Assembly: GCA_028821035.1 (NCBI GenBank)
Contig: JAPPHP010000455.1
Coordinates: 1-7,898, forward strand
Length of the DNA: 7,898 nucleotides
Reading direction: 5' to 3'
Source of the DNA: Gammaproteobacteria bacterium
GTDB lineage: Bacteria; Pseudomonadota; Gammaproteobacteria; Pseudomonadales; Azotimanducaceae
Part shown: one piece after another, positions 1 through 6,253 of the stretch
How the letters are laid out: the number at the start of each line of letters is the position of its first letter
Numbering within the stretch: position 1 is the stretch's first letter
Position numbers and translations under genes: made by a program
Notes under the pieces: generated by a model
What the model saw: only the letters and a program-made list of their open reading frames with translations
Told to the model about the DNA's origin: nothing
Databases searched by the model: none

Positions 1-401
1 GCATCGTGGTGAACAACAACATCGTGCTCATCGACACCTACAACCACCTGCGCCGCGAGCATCCCGACATCCACTACCTGGAACTCATCGCCCGCACCGG
101 CGCGCAACGCCTGCGCCCGGTGCTGCTGACCACGGTGACCACCGTGTTCGGGCTCCTGCCCCTCGCCACCAACTTCTCGATCGATTTCATCAACCGCGAG
201 ATCGTCTACGGCAGCCAGGTTTCCGGGTTCTGGGTACAGACCTCCCAGGCCATCGTCTCGGGCCTGACCTTCGCGACCCTGCTGACCCTGTTCGCAACGC
301 CGGCGATGCTCGCGGTGCCCGAGCAGTTGAAGAGCGGGGTCCGGCAAGTCCGGGACCGCTTCGCGCGGTCGGAACCCACGGACACCGTAGCGGCCGGCTG
401 A
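1..401 (+). CDS. RND efflux transporter, C-terminal fragment (start outside window)
   Basis: This is the last ~133 codons of an inner-membrane resistance-nodulation-division pump (AcrB/ACR_tran family), read in the frame starting at base 3 and ending with TGA at 399-401. The family exports drugs, metals or other small molecules by proton antiport, normally with a periplasmic adaptor and an outer-membrane channel. Seen here are the motif VVNNNIVLIDTYNHLR, which matches the conserved family stretch around transmembrane helix 10-11, and RPVLLTTVTTVFGLLPLA, the typical following helix. A last hydrophobic helix ends in TLLTLFATPAMLAVP, and a short charged cytoplasmic tail follows. The GTG at 6 is an internal valine codon, not a start. 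The substrate cannot be told from this part. Adaptor and outer-membrane genes, if linked, would lie to the left. The gene converges on the nucleotidyltransferase remnant 21 bases downstream. Confidence 0.93.
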   Translation, partial: IVVNNNIVLIDTYNHLRREHPDIHYLELIARTGAQRLRPVLLTTVTTVFGLLPLATNFSIDFINREIVYGSQVSGFWVQTSQAIVSGLTFATLLTLFATPAMLAVPEQLKSGVRQVRDRFARSEPTDTVAAG

Positions 402-403
402 CA

Positions 404-416
404 CGGGCTTCGCCCG
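404..416. terminator. Small hairpin between convergent genes
   Basis: CGGGC (404-408) and GCCCG (412-416) form a 5-bp stem with a three-base loop in the 21-base gap between the stops of the RND gene (+) and the nucleotidyltransferase (-). The position suits a shared terminator, but no T-run follows on either strand, so intrinsic termination is doubtful and the hairpin may be chance in GC-rich DNA. Confidence 0.25.
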
Positions 417-422
417 GCGCCG

Positions 423-1116
423 TCAGGACGGTCCCTCGAGCCCCGCGCCGCCACTGGCGGCATCGAACGCGGCGACGGCAATCCGGACGCAGGTGCTCTG
501 CACGTTGGCCCAGTCCTGCCAGTGGGACGCCAGGTTCCGGTACTCCGACAGGTCGGTGTCCTCGAGATCGTAGGGCAGGGCCGATGCCAGCTGCGCCTGC
601 AACTGCTGCAGCGCCGACTCCCCGCTCTCCTGCGGATACAGGCGGTCGAACGACTGCAGGGCGGTCGACGCGGCCACGTCCCCCAGGTGCTCGCCGAGGG
701 CCGCGAAGTCCACGTAGTCCCGCGTCGCATTGCGCCGAAGGATCAGGACACCCTTGATCCGCAGCATCTCCGCCGCGGTCGGCACCGTAATCGAAACGCC
801 GAGACGCTCGATGACCTCCGTTTCCAGCGGCTCCGTGCGGATCAACTGCCGGACGCCTGTCTCAATGCCGTCCAGGCTGCCAGGGATGAGCACGGGGCGC
901 GCGACCCTTACCGTTCTCCAGCCAGCCAAAGACTCAAGCTGAGCCAATACCTCGGAGAACCGGTCTCGCAGGTCGGCGACCACGTGATCGTCATCCCGGG
1001 ACAGCCGATGCGCGACGTGCAGCGCCGCGGCCGTACCCCCGACCAGCACGGCCTCCGGAACGAGCCGTCGACAGCAGCCGCTCCCAGTCGGAATCCGCCT
1101 CAGTGGGCGGCGGCAT
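423..1116 (-). pseudogene. AbiEii-like nucleotidyltransferase, reading frame broken near N-terminus
   Basis: The body of the protein resembles nucleotidyltransferase-fold proteins of the AbiEii/AbiGii toxin superfamily. It shows VLVGGTAAALH (the GG strand-turn), then HRLSRDDDH (acidic DxD-type metal residues), a RIKG lysine, and RRNATRDYVDFAAL. It ends intact at TGA 423-425. The natural start is the ATG at 1114-1116, giving MPPPTEADSDWERLLS, which overlaps the end of the 71-aa gene upstream by 17 bases. That start is one frame away from the body: the switch is needed between about 1063 and 1077, where WERLLSTA should join RLVPEAVLVGG. Joining the frames gives about 230 aa. From memory of the family, some residues between WxRLL and the LVPxAVLVGG block also look missing, which would fit a small deletion. 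No in-frame start before the GG motif is plausible. Either the gene is inactivated or there is a sequencing error. Antiphage or toxin activity is only inferred from the superfamily. Confidence 0.7.
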
Positions 1117-1315
1117 AGTGCCACCAGAACCGGTGCCGCTGGCGATGCGGGTCGGCACCACGAGCGCCGCATACGCGACGGACGCGCTCCATGACCGCCG
1201 CATCGTCGAGGGCCGCGGCACGCAGGGCGCACCAGTCCTCCCACCGTCCTCGCGACACGATGTCGTCGATGGCGGCTGCCGTGAACCGCTGATGATTGAG
1301 GTGCCGGTGATGCAT
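1100..1315 (-). CDS. 71-aa partner of the nucleotidyltransferase, antitoxin-like
   Basis: This intact 71-aa ORF starts with ATG at 1313-1315 and MHHRHLNHQRFTAAAID, continues through SRGRWEDWCALRAAALDD and VMERVRRVCGAR, and ends FWWHYAAAH. It has no membrane segment or signal peptide, is rich in Arg, Ala and aromatic residues, and looks mostly helical. Its stop codon overlaps the start of the nucleotidyltransferase by 17 bases, an arrangement that suggests translational coupling. I recall similar short proteins (HLN near the start, a DW pair in the middle) in front of nucleotidyltransferases of this type, but no function is established for them. By position and size it could be the antitoxin or a regulator of the pair; this is inference. 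No good Shine-Dalgarno is visible. It remains open although its partner is frame-broken. Confidence 0.7.
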   Translation of the reverse strand: MHHRHLNHQRFTAAAIDDIVSRGRWEDWCALRAAALDDAAVMERVRRVCGARGADPHRQRHRFWWHYAAAH

Positions 1316-1344
1316 GCCCGTGGCCCGGCGCGGGTAGGACAGGA

Positions 1345-1350
1345 ATTATA
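1345..1350 (-). promoter_or_regulatory. Candidate -10 box for the 71-aa gene
   Basis: On the minus strand this is a perfect TATAAT, a rare hexamer in such GC-rich DNA. It is placed to start a transcript about 23 bases before the ATG at 1315. At 17 bases upstream there is only GGCTTC (1368-1373), which is not a recognisable -35, so activity is uncertain. Confidence 0.4.
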
Positions 1351-1398
1351 GTCAAGTCAGCGCCACCGAAGCCGGCGCCTTCACGGACCCTGATCCGC

Positions 1399-1866
1399 TC
1401 AGCGATACAGGCGTTCCCGGCGCCGCACCGGATCGAGCAACGACCAGTCGCCCTGCTCCAGTTCGAACCCGTCCGGGTACGGGGGCCGCGGCTCCATCCC
1501 GAGGGAGGCCATCACCCGCTCGTCACGGTAGTAGCACTGGGCCACCAGCGCGATCAGCGGAGCGGCAAGCTCCCGGTGGGCGCCGCGAAAGGCCTCCGCC
1601 ACGGCCAGTCGTCCGGCCGCGTCGAGCGTCGCGAACCCCGCGCCCTGGCGGTCCCTCGACAGTGCGTCGAGGGCGGCGAGGCTCGGGGCGACCTCGCCCG
1701 CACTCCCTGTTGCGCTCTCGACGATGTCCGCCGCGATCGCCTCGTCGTCCGCCCCCGGGGCACCGTACTCCGCGCTCGCAGGAATCACCGCACCCGCAAA
1801 CGACCGCAGCAGTTCGCGCTCGGCCCCCGAGAGTCCGCGGTCACTGGAGATGAAGTCGTCGCGCAT
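1399..1866 (-). CDS. Gluconate 2-dehydrogenase subunit 3 family protein
   Basis: This 155-aa protein looks like the small subunit that accompanies membrane- or complex-bound GMC dehydrogenases (gluconate 2-dehydrogenase subunit 3 family). The N-terminal part, LSGAERELLRSFAGAVIPAS (res. 12-31), matches the usual start of the fold. The C-terminal part, CYYRDERVMASLGMEPRPPYPDGFE, is the most typical stretch, with a Tyr-Tyr pair and a Pro-rich turn, and the protein ends RRRERLYR. Its ATG lies 8 bases after the stop of the GMC gene, so the two are very likely co-transcribed and coupled. In related FAD-glucose dehydrogenases the small subunit carries a twin-arginine signal and helps the large one mature and be exported. 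Here no such signal is seen, so a cytoplasmic or peripheral location is more likely. It has no catalytic role of its own as far as is known. Confidence 0.82.
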   Translation of the reverse strand: MRDDFISSDRGLSGAERELLRSFAGAVIPASAEYGAPGADDEAIAADIVESATGSAGEVAPSLAALDALSRDRQGAGFATLDAAGRLAVAEAFRGAHRELAAPLIALVAQCYYRDERVMASLGMEPRPPYPDGFELEQGDWSLLDPVRRRERLYR

Positions 1867-1874
1867 CGGGCCGC

Positions 1875-3476
1875 TCAGTCGAACAGGTTCGCCAGGCGCT
1901 GCTTCATCGAATCGGCGATGTAGAGCGCGAGGGCCTGGATGGTGCGGGTCGGGTTCACTCCCGCGCAGGTGACGAACAGGCTGCCGTCCACGATGAACAG
2001 GTTCCTGACGTCATGCGAGCGTCCCCATTCGTTGACGACCGACGTTTCCGGGTCCGTGCCCATGCGCGCCGTGCCCATCAGGTGCCAGCCGCCCTGCGGG
2101 ATCGGCGACGTGGTGACGATGTCGACGGCGCCGGCGGCGCGGAGCACTTCCGTACCGCGGGCGACGGCGTGGTCGAGCATGCGGCGGCTGTTTTCCGAGA
2201 GGCGGTAGGTGACCTTCGGCGCCGGGATGCCGTCGGAGTCCGTGAGCTCCGGGTCGAGGGTCACGGTGTTGTGTTCCTCCGGCAGGTCCTCGCAGATGCC
2301 CACCATGCCGGCCATCCGGTCGAACATCGCGCGATAGCCCCGATGATGATCGGCCCCGAACGGAATCCGGCCCGACATCATTCCGCCCATCGCGGTCGCG
2401 ACAGGACCGCGGCCCCGGCCGCACTCGAAGGTGTAGCCGCGGACGAAGTTCCGGTCCGGGTCGGTCTCGTAGAACTCCTGGCTCCAGATGCACAGACCCG
2501 GGCCGCGGTAGCCGTCCATCGGCTCCTCGAACACGCCATAGACGGCCGCGTAAGGGTGGAACATGAGGTTCTTGCCCACCAGGCCGCTGCGGTTCGCCAG
2601 GCCATCGGGGAACCGGCCGGAACGGGAGTTGAGCAGGAGACGCGGCGTGCCGACGCCGTTGCAGGCGATGACCACGACGTGGGCGCGCTGTTCGTGCAGG
2701 ACGCCGTCCGCGTCGTGGTAGACCACGCCGGTAGCCATGTCGCGGTCGTCCACCGTGATCTCGCGCACGCGGCAACGCGTCCGCACCTCGACGCCCGCGC
2801 GCATCGCGTGCGGCCAGTAGGTGACGTCCGTGCTCCCCTTCGCCCCCTGGGCGCAACCCGTCGAGCATGCGCCGAGATTCAGGCACCGGTCGCGCCCGTC
2901 GTACTCCTGCGTCGCGATGGCCGTGTCCGAGGGCCACCAGTGCCACCCCAGGCTGTTGAACCCCCTGGCCAGCGCCTGGCCGGACCTGCCCAGCGGCAAG
3001 GGCGGCATCGGTGGCTCGTGCGGCGGATTGGCCGGGTCCCCGGCGAGGCCGGAGACGCCCATCATCCGGTCGTTCTCGGCGTAGTACGGCGCCAGCGTGT
3101 CGAAGTCGATCGGCCAGTCGTCGGCCACGCCGTCCAGCGTGCGGACGCGGAAATCCGACGGATGGAAACGCGGGAAGTGCCCGGCATAGAGAATCGTGCT
3201 GCCGCCCACGGCGTTGAAGTTCGCCACGGAGATCGGCGAGTCGTCGTCATTGACGGGATAGTCCGTCACCCGCCCGCGCCGGTTCGGACTGATGCTGAAG
3301 TCGCCGTGGGCGCGCGCCTCCCAGTCGCGTCCCGAACTCGGGTACTCGGCGGGGTTCATCCAGCCGCCCTGCTCGAGACAGACGATCCGCATGCGCGTCT
3401 CCGCCAGGCTCCAGGCCACCGCCGCGCCGGACGCCCCGGCGCCCACGATCAGTACGTCGACAGGTTCTGCCGCCAT
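1875..3476 (-). CDS. GMC-family FAD-dependent dehydrogenase
   Basis: This 533-aa flavoprotein is predicted to oxidise an alcohol or sugar group. ATG at 3476 is chosen because it begins just before the Rossmann motif VGAGASG (res. 11-17) and follows a GGGGGGAA sequence. The family's N-terminal signature lies at NAVGGSTILYAGHFPRF (res. 88-104). The C-terminal domain has GGWHLMGTARMG (catalytic His465) and DGSLFVTCAGVNPTRTI (catalytic Asn508), both intact. DRCLNLGACSTGC gives Cys198, Cys204 and Cys208, a C-x5-C-x3-C spacing like the one that binds a 3Fe-4S cluster in FAD-dependent glucose dehydrogenase. An electron-transferring dehydrogenase is therefore more likely than an oxidase. No signal peptide is present. 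The small subunit follows 8 bases downstream. A cytochrome c subunit, the usual electron acceptor in such complexes, is not in the window. The substrate cannot be named; gluconate, other sugars, sterols or alcohols are all possible. An open frame continuing upstream of the ATG to 4151 runs antisense to the YCII and LLM genes and is not part of the protein. Confidence 0.9.
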   Translation of the reverse strand: MAAEPVDVLIVGAGASGAAVAWSLAETRMRIVCLEQGGWMNPAEYPSSGRDWEARAHGDFSISPNRRGRVTDYPVNDDDSPISVANFNAVGGSTILYAGHFPRFHPSDFRVRTLDGVADDWPIDFDTLAPYYAENDRMMGVSGLAGDPANPPHEPPMPPLPLGRSGQALARGFNSLGWHWWPSDTAIATQEYDGRDRCLNLGACSTGCAQGAKGSTDVTYWPHAMRAGVEVRTRCRVREITVDDRDMATGVVYHDADGVLHEQRAHVVVIACNGVGTPRLLLNSRSGRFPDGLANRSGLVGKNLMFHPYAAVYGVFEEPMDGYRGPGLCIWSQEFYETDPDRNFVRGYTFECGRGRGPVATAMGGMMSGRIPFGADHHRGYRAMFDRMAGMVGICEDLPEEHNTVTLDPELTDSDGIPAPKVTYRLSENSRRMLDHAVARGTEVLRAAGAVDIVTTSPIPQGGWHLMGTARMGTDPETSVVNEWGRSHDVRNLFIVDGSLFVTCAGVNPTRTIQALALYIADSMKQRLANLFD

Positions 3477-3513
3477 GCTTCCCCCCGGGGCACTCCAGGG
3501 CCAGTATGCCCCG

Positions 3514-3535
3514 AACGCGCGCCCTGATGCGCGTT
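3514..3535. promoter_or_regulatory. Inverted repeat in divergent intergenic region (possible operator)
   Basis: AACGCGC (3514-3520) and GCGCGTT (3529-3535) are perfect 7-bp inverted arms with an 8-base spacer. The element lies between the divergent GMC and YCII genes, and its right arm overlaps the candidate -35 of the YCII-LLM promoter by two bases. A repressor could thus affect both directions. The arms are GC-rich, so chance cannot be excluded, and no regulator gene is seen nearby. Confidence 0.3.
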
Positions 3536-3563
3536 GGCTCCGGCTTCCGGGCGCTGCTATGCT
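3534..3563 (+). promoter_or_regulatory. Candidate sigma-70-type promoter for the YCII-LLM unit
   Basis: TTGGCT at 3534-3539 and TATGCT at 3558-3563 are separated by 18 bases, each matching four of six consensus positions. A transcript would start near 3570, about 20 bases before the YCII ATG at 3591. The placement is good, but matches are modest and no experimental support can be read from sequence. Confidence 0.45.
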
Positions 3564-3590
3564 CCCCGGCCGCTTTCCTCGAGACCCGCC

Positions 3591-3887
3591 ATGGCGGAGT
3601 TCCTCTACCGGCTCCGGCTCGTGCGGCCGGGCATGTTCGACGACGGGGGCACACGTGACGAGCAGGCCGCGGTGGCCGACCACTTCGCGTACCTCCAGAA
3701 GCTGCACGGCGAAGGGGTCGTACGCTTCGCCGGTCGCACCACGACGGAGGACGAGCGCACGTTCGGCATCGTCGTGCTCGATGCCGACGGGGACGCGGCC
3801 GCCCGACGGGTCATGAACGAGGACCCCGCCGTCCGCCGCGGCCTCATGCGCGCCACGCTCTACCCGTTCAGAACCGCGCTGCCCTAA
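3591..3887 (+). CDS. YCII-related (YciI-like) small protein
   Basis: This 98-aa protein has the size and shape of the YciI/YCII ferredoxin-like fold (dimeric alpha-beta barrel relatives). It starts MAEFLYRLRLVRPGM, has a helix with His31 (VADHFAYLQKLHGEG), then the strand FGIVVLDADG, the helix ending RRVMNEDPAVRRG with Asp78-Pro79, and the final strand MRATLYPFR. The His and Asp are at the positions usually conserved in the family, where they line a putative active site; the reaction is not known in general. ATG 3591 is preferred over a TTG at 3534 because the latter would add an unrelated Arg/Pro-rich stretch and coincides with the promoter. It is followed after 11 bases by the LLM oxidoreductase, so the two form an operon. 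YCII proteins next to oxidoreductases are common and may act on their products; that is inference. Confidence 0.85.
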   Translation: MAEFLYRLRLVRPGMFDDGGTRDEQAAVADHFAYLQKLHGEGVVRFAGRTTTEDERTFGIVVLDADGDAAARRVMNEDPAVRRGLMRATLYPFRTALP

Positions 3888-3893
3888 AAGGAG
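3888..3893 (+). promoter_or_regulatory. Strong Shine-Dalgarno of the LLM gene
   Basis: AAGGAG lies 5 bases before the ATG at 3899 and directly after the TAA stop of the YCII gene (3885-3887). It fixes the LLM start and suggests that translation reinitiates efficiently after the YCII gene. Confidence 0.8.
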
Positions 3894-3898
3894 TATCC

Positions 3899-4846
3899 AT
3901 GGCCATCTCGCTCGGCGTCCACGTCGGCCAACAGAACATGCCCATGTCCGAGATGCGGGCCCTGTGGCGCAAGCTCGATGCCGCCGGCGTCGACTGGATC
4001 TCGGCGTGGGACCACTTCTACGAGGCGCCCCCCCGGGGCGGCACGCAGCCCCACTTCGAGGCGCTGGCCACGCTCGGCGCACTCGCCGCCGAGACCGAAC
4101 ACGCCCGTATCGGCTGCCTGGTGTTCTACATCGGCTACCGCAATCCGGCACTGCTCGCCAAGGCGGCCACGACCCTCGACCACATCTCCGGCGGGCGCTT
4201 CGAACTCGGCATCGGCGCCGGCTGGCACATCTGGGAGGCGTCCGCGTACGGTTACGCGTTCCCGGACATCGGCACGCGGCTGGACATGCTCGACGAGGCG
4301 GCCGACGTCATCCGGCGGCTGCTCACCGAAGAACGGACCACCCACTCCGGCCGGCACTTCCAGGTGGACGACGCTTCCTGCCTCCCACGCCCGGTGCAGG
4401 AACGGCTGCCCATCTGGATCGGCGGCCTGGGCGAGCGCCGCACCCTGGAGATCGCCGCGCGACGGGCGGACGGCTGGAACGCGGCCTACATCTCGGCCGA
4501 CGAGTGGCGCCGCCTGAACGGTGTCCTGGACCACTGGTGCGAGGAAGACGACCGCGACCCCGCCGAGATCCGCCGCGGTGCAAATCTGGCGTTCGGCATG
4601 GCGATGGACGACGCGGCGGTACGCACCGAACGCGTCCGCATGGAAGCGGAGTGGGGCGCGGCCGCCGAACGCGTCCTCGGGGGCACGTTGCTGTGCACGC
4701 CCGGCGAGGCCGTGGAGGGCGTGATGCGCTACGTCGAGGCCGGCGCGCAGGAGATCAACGTCGCCCTGCGCGCCCCGTGGGACGCGGAGGCGCTCGACGT
4801 CTATCTCGAGGAGGTCATGCCCGCGGTCCGGCGCGAGGCCGGCTGA
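3899..4846 (+). CDS. LLM-class flavin-dependent oxidoreductase (luciferase-like)
   Basis: This 315-aa protein has the bacterial-luciferase-like TIM-barrel fold, using FMN or coenzyme F420. Typical family features in order are the N-terminal strand ISLGVHVGQQ; the DWISAWDHFYEAP loop (res. 32-44); FEALATLGALAAETEHARIGCLVFYIGYRNPALLAKAATTLDHISGGR, the classic core of F420/FMN LLM proteins; FELGIGAGWHIWE (res. 101-113), the conserved GAGW loop; RLDMLDEAADVIRRLLTEE; and PIWIGGLGERRTLEIAARRADGWN (res. 171-194). The C-terminus, including TPGEAVEGVMRYVEAGAQEINVAL, completes the barrel. The ATG is set by AAGGAG five bases upstream. These enzymes either oxygenate (monooxygenases) or reduce and oxidise with F420; sequence alone does not decide which. 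It is the second gene of the YCII operon. The stop lies 3 bases from the stop of the convergent lyase gene. It is probably cytoplasmic. Confidence 0.9.
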   Translation: MAISLGVHVGQQNMPMSEMRALWRKLDAAGVDWISAWDHFYEAPPRGGTQPHFEALATLGALAAETEHARIGCLVFYIGYRNPALLAKAATTLDHISGGRFELGIGAGWHIWEASAYGYAFPDIGTRLDMLDEAADVIRRLLTEERTTHSGRHFQVDDASCLPRPVQERLPIWIGGLGERRTLEIAARRADGWNAAYISADEWRRLNGVLDHWCEEDDRDPAEIRRGANLAFGMAMDDAAVRTERVRMEAEWGAAAERVLGGTLLCTPGEAVEGVMRYVEAGAQEINVALRAPWDAEALDVYLEEVMPAVRREAG

Positions 4847-4849
4847 CAG

Positions 4850-5707
4850 TCACCGCCGCCCGGCAAGGGCGTCGGCGAACGCCAACGTGCGCTCCGCCTC
4901 GGCCACGTGCATGTTCTCCACCAGGCGGCCGTCCACTTCCGCAACCCCCTTGCCCGCGGCCCGGGCGGCCTCCCAGGCCGTCCGGGCGCGGCGCGCGAAG
5001 TCGATCTCGTCCGCCGAGGGACCGAACACGGCGTTGGCCACCGCCACCTGGGTGGGGTGGATCAGCGTCTTGCCGTCGAAACCGAGGTCGCGTCCCTGCT
5101 CGCAGGCCTCCCGGAAACTCTCCATGTCGCGGAAGTCCAGATGCACGCCGTCCAGGATCTCCTTGCCCGCGGCCCGCGCCGCGATGACGCAGCGTTGCAG
5201 CGCGTAGGTCACGCCGGCCCGGTCCGCCCGGTGGCGGCCGCGCAGCTCCTTGACCAGGTCGCTCGTGCCCATGGCGAGCACGGTCACGCGGTCGCTCGAC
5301 GCGGCCAGGTTCTCGACGTTCTGCACGCCCAGGGGAGTCTCGATCATGATCCAGACCGCGAGTTCCGCCCCGCCCGCCGCGTCGATGCGCGCAACGATCT
5401 CGGCCACCTGCGCCGCCGTCTCGACCTTCGGGAACAGCATCGCCGCGATCGGCAGGGCCGCCATCCGCGCAATGTCGTCGGCGCCCCAGGGCGTGTCCAG
5501 GCCGTTCGCTCGCACGACGAGTTCGCGGTGTCCGTAGCCTTCGGCCAGGATCGCCGCGGCTATCTGCTCCCGAGCGCGGGGCTTGACCTCCGGCGCGACG
5601 GCGTCCTCGAGGTCGAAGATCACCCCGTCGCAGTCGATGCCGCGCGCCTTTTCCATGGCGCGTTCGTTCGCGCCGGGCATGTACAGGACGGAACGACGAG
5701 GCGTCAT
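4850..5707 (-). CDS. HpcH/HpaI-family CoA-ester lyase (CitE-like)
   Basis: This 285-aa TIM-barrel lyase belongs to the group containing citrate lyase beta subunit, malyl-CoA/methylmalyl-CoA lyase and citramalyl-CoA lyase, which cleave a C-C bond to release acetyl- or propionyl-CoA and glyoxylate or pyruvate. Visible motifs are RRSVLYMPGANERAMEKA at the start, DGVIFDLEDAV, VVRANG (Arg66), LFPKVE (res. 91-96), IMIETP (Glu123, metal ligand), GTSDLVKEL (Asp150, metal ligand), and GKTLIHPTQV near res. 212-221. All expected catalytic residues appear present. The start is taken at ATG 5707, which matches the usual family N-terminus and has GAGGA ten bases upstream; a second ATG at 5728 would add seven residues. 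No genes for CitF or CitD (other citrate lyase subunits) are nearby, so a stand-alone malyl- or citramalyl-type lyase is likelier than true citrate lyase. It follows the membrane-protein gene by 37 bases and is probably in one operon with it. Substrate is not determined. Confidence 0.87.
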   Translation of the reverse strand: MTPRRSVLYMPGANERAMEKARGIDCDGVIFDLEDAVAPEVKPRAREQIAAAILAEGYGHRELVVRANGLDTPWGADDIARMAALPIAAMLFPKVETAAQVAEIVARIDAAGGAELAVWIMIETPLGVQNVENLAASSDRVTVLAMGTSDLVKELRGRHRADRAGVTYALQRCVIAARAAGKEILDGVHLDFRDMESFREACEQGRDLGFDGKTLIHPTQVAVANAVFGPSADEIDFARRARTAWEAARAAGKGVAEVDGRLVENMHVAEAERTLAFADALAGRR

Positions 5708-5744
5708 GCGCGTATCGTCCTCGCGCATTGGCGGCTACACACCG

Positions 5745-6182
5745 TCAGGCGGTCGGCTTGCGGATCTGGTCGGGAGAGCGGTCGGGGAGGAAGCGGGAGA
5801 GCAGGCGGCGGAGGGAGAACTCGGATACGGAGGTGCGGGAGTCCTGCCTGACCTTCATGCGCCGGCTGTACTCCGACAGGACCGGGATCATGCAGAAGGC
5901 CGCGATCAGCAGATTCGAGCAGGCATGGCCCTGCATGATCCAGTCGCCCCGGAGATGCGGCGCGATCTGGAAGAAGAGGGAGAAGTAGCCGAACATCATG
6001 CCCGCGGCGGCGACCGCGCATGCCCAGACCAGCCAGTCGGGCATGCGCGTCTTCAGGGACGAAAGGGCGATGACGGCGCCGGCGCCATAGATGGGAAGCC
6101 AGATGATCCAGTCCGTCTTGCCGACATGACTGCCGGCGACGAACAGCAACGCCACTCCGATCAACCCGTTGATGTAGCGCAT
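5745..6182 (-). CDS. Small membrane protein, four predicted helices
   Basis: I do not recognise this 145-aa protein with confidence. It has four hydrophobic stretches, roughly residues 4-20 (GLIGVALLFVAG), 25-43 (WIIWLPIYGAGAVIAL), 48-70 (WLVWACAVAAAGMMFGYFSLFF) and 82-102 (WIMQGHACSNLLIAAFCMIPVL). A basic, probably cytoplasmic tail of about 40 residues follows, with RRLLSRFLPDRSPDQIRK. Trp residues flank several helices, as is usual at membrane edges. The general layout faintly recalls small TMEM220-like proteins, but the diagnostic N-D-P-D motif is not seen and the likeness may be chance. It lies just upstream of the lyase gene in the same direction and shares its promoter region, so the two are probably co-expressed. 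Whether it has anything to do with the lyase reaction is unknown. Confidence 0.75.
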   Translation of the reverse strand: MRYINGLIGVALLFVAGSHVGKTDWIIWLPIYGAGAVIALSSLKTRMPDWLVWACAVAAAGMMFGYFSLFFQIAPHLRGDWIMQGHACSNLLIAAFCMIPVLSEYSRRMKVRQDSRTSVSEFSLRRLLSRFLPDRSPDQIRKPTA

Positions 6183-6253
6183 CCTGACGTTCGTTTCCCC
6201 CTGACGTGACGCCCGTGCTGCCTGGCCCGGAGTCCCCTACCGGCCGGACTAGT

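Noticed and set aside
1117..1355. In-frame upstream extension of the nucleotidyltransferase body to 1355, giving 310 aa
   Set aside because: The extension is Arg/Pro/Ser-rich noise that overlaps the clearly coding 71-aa gene in another frame, and it lacks the family's own N-terminus.
1360..1378. Hairpin GCGCC/GGCGC downstream of the GMC small subunit as a terminator
   Set aside because: The stem is only 5 bp with a 9-base loop and no T-run; such stems are expected by chance at this base composition.
2013..3527. Long plus-strand open frame of 504 codons opposite the GMC gene
   Set aside because: Its product is rich in Arg, Ala, Val and His without any domain, and it mirrors the codon pattern of a strongly supported gene on the other strand, as is common in GC-rich DNA.
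3477..4151. Upstream extension of the GMC frame to 4151
   Set aside because: It runs antisense through the YCII gene and into the LLM gene and gives low-complexity Arg-rich sequence; the family N-terminus starts at ATG 3476.
3964..5187. Plus-strand open frame of 407 codons across the LLM and lyase genes
   Set aside because: It is an out-of-frame shadow made of Arg/Pro/Gly-rich sequence and spans two convergent real genes.
5708..5728. Alternative lyase start at 5728
   Set aside because: It adds only MREDDTR before the usual family start, and the GAGGA that would serve the ATG at 5707 lies inside this stretch. It cannot be fully excluded.
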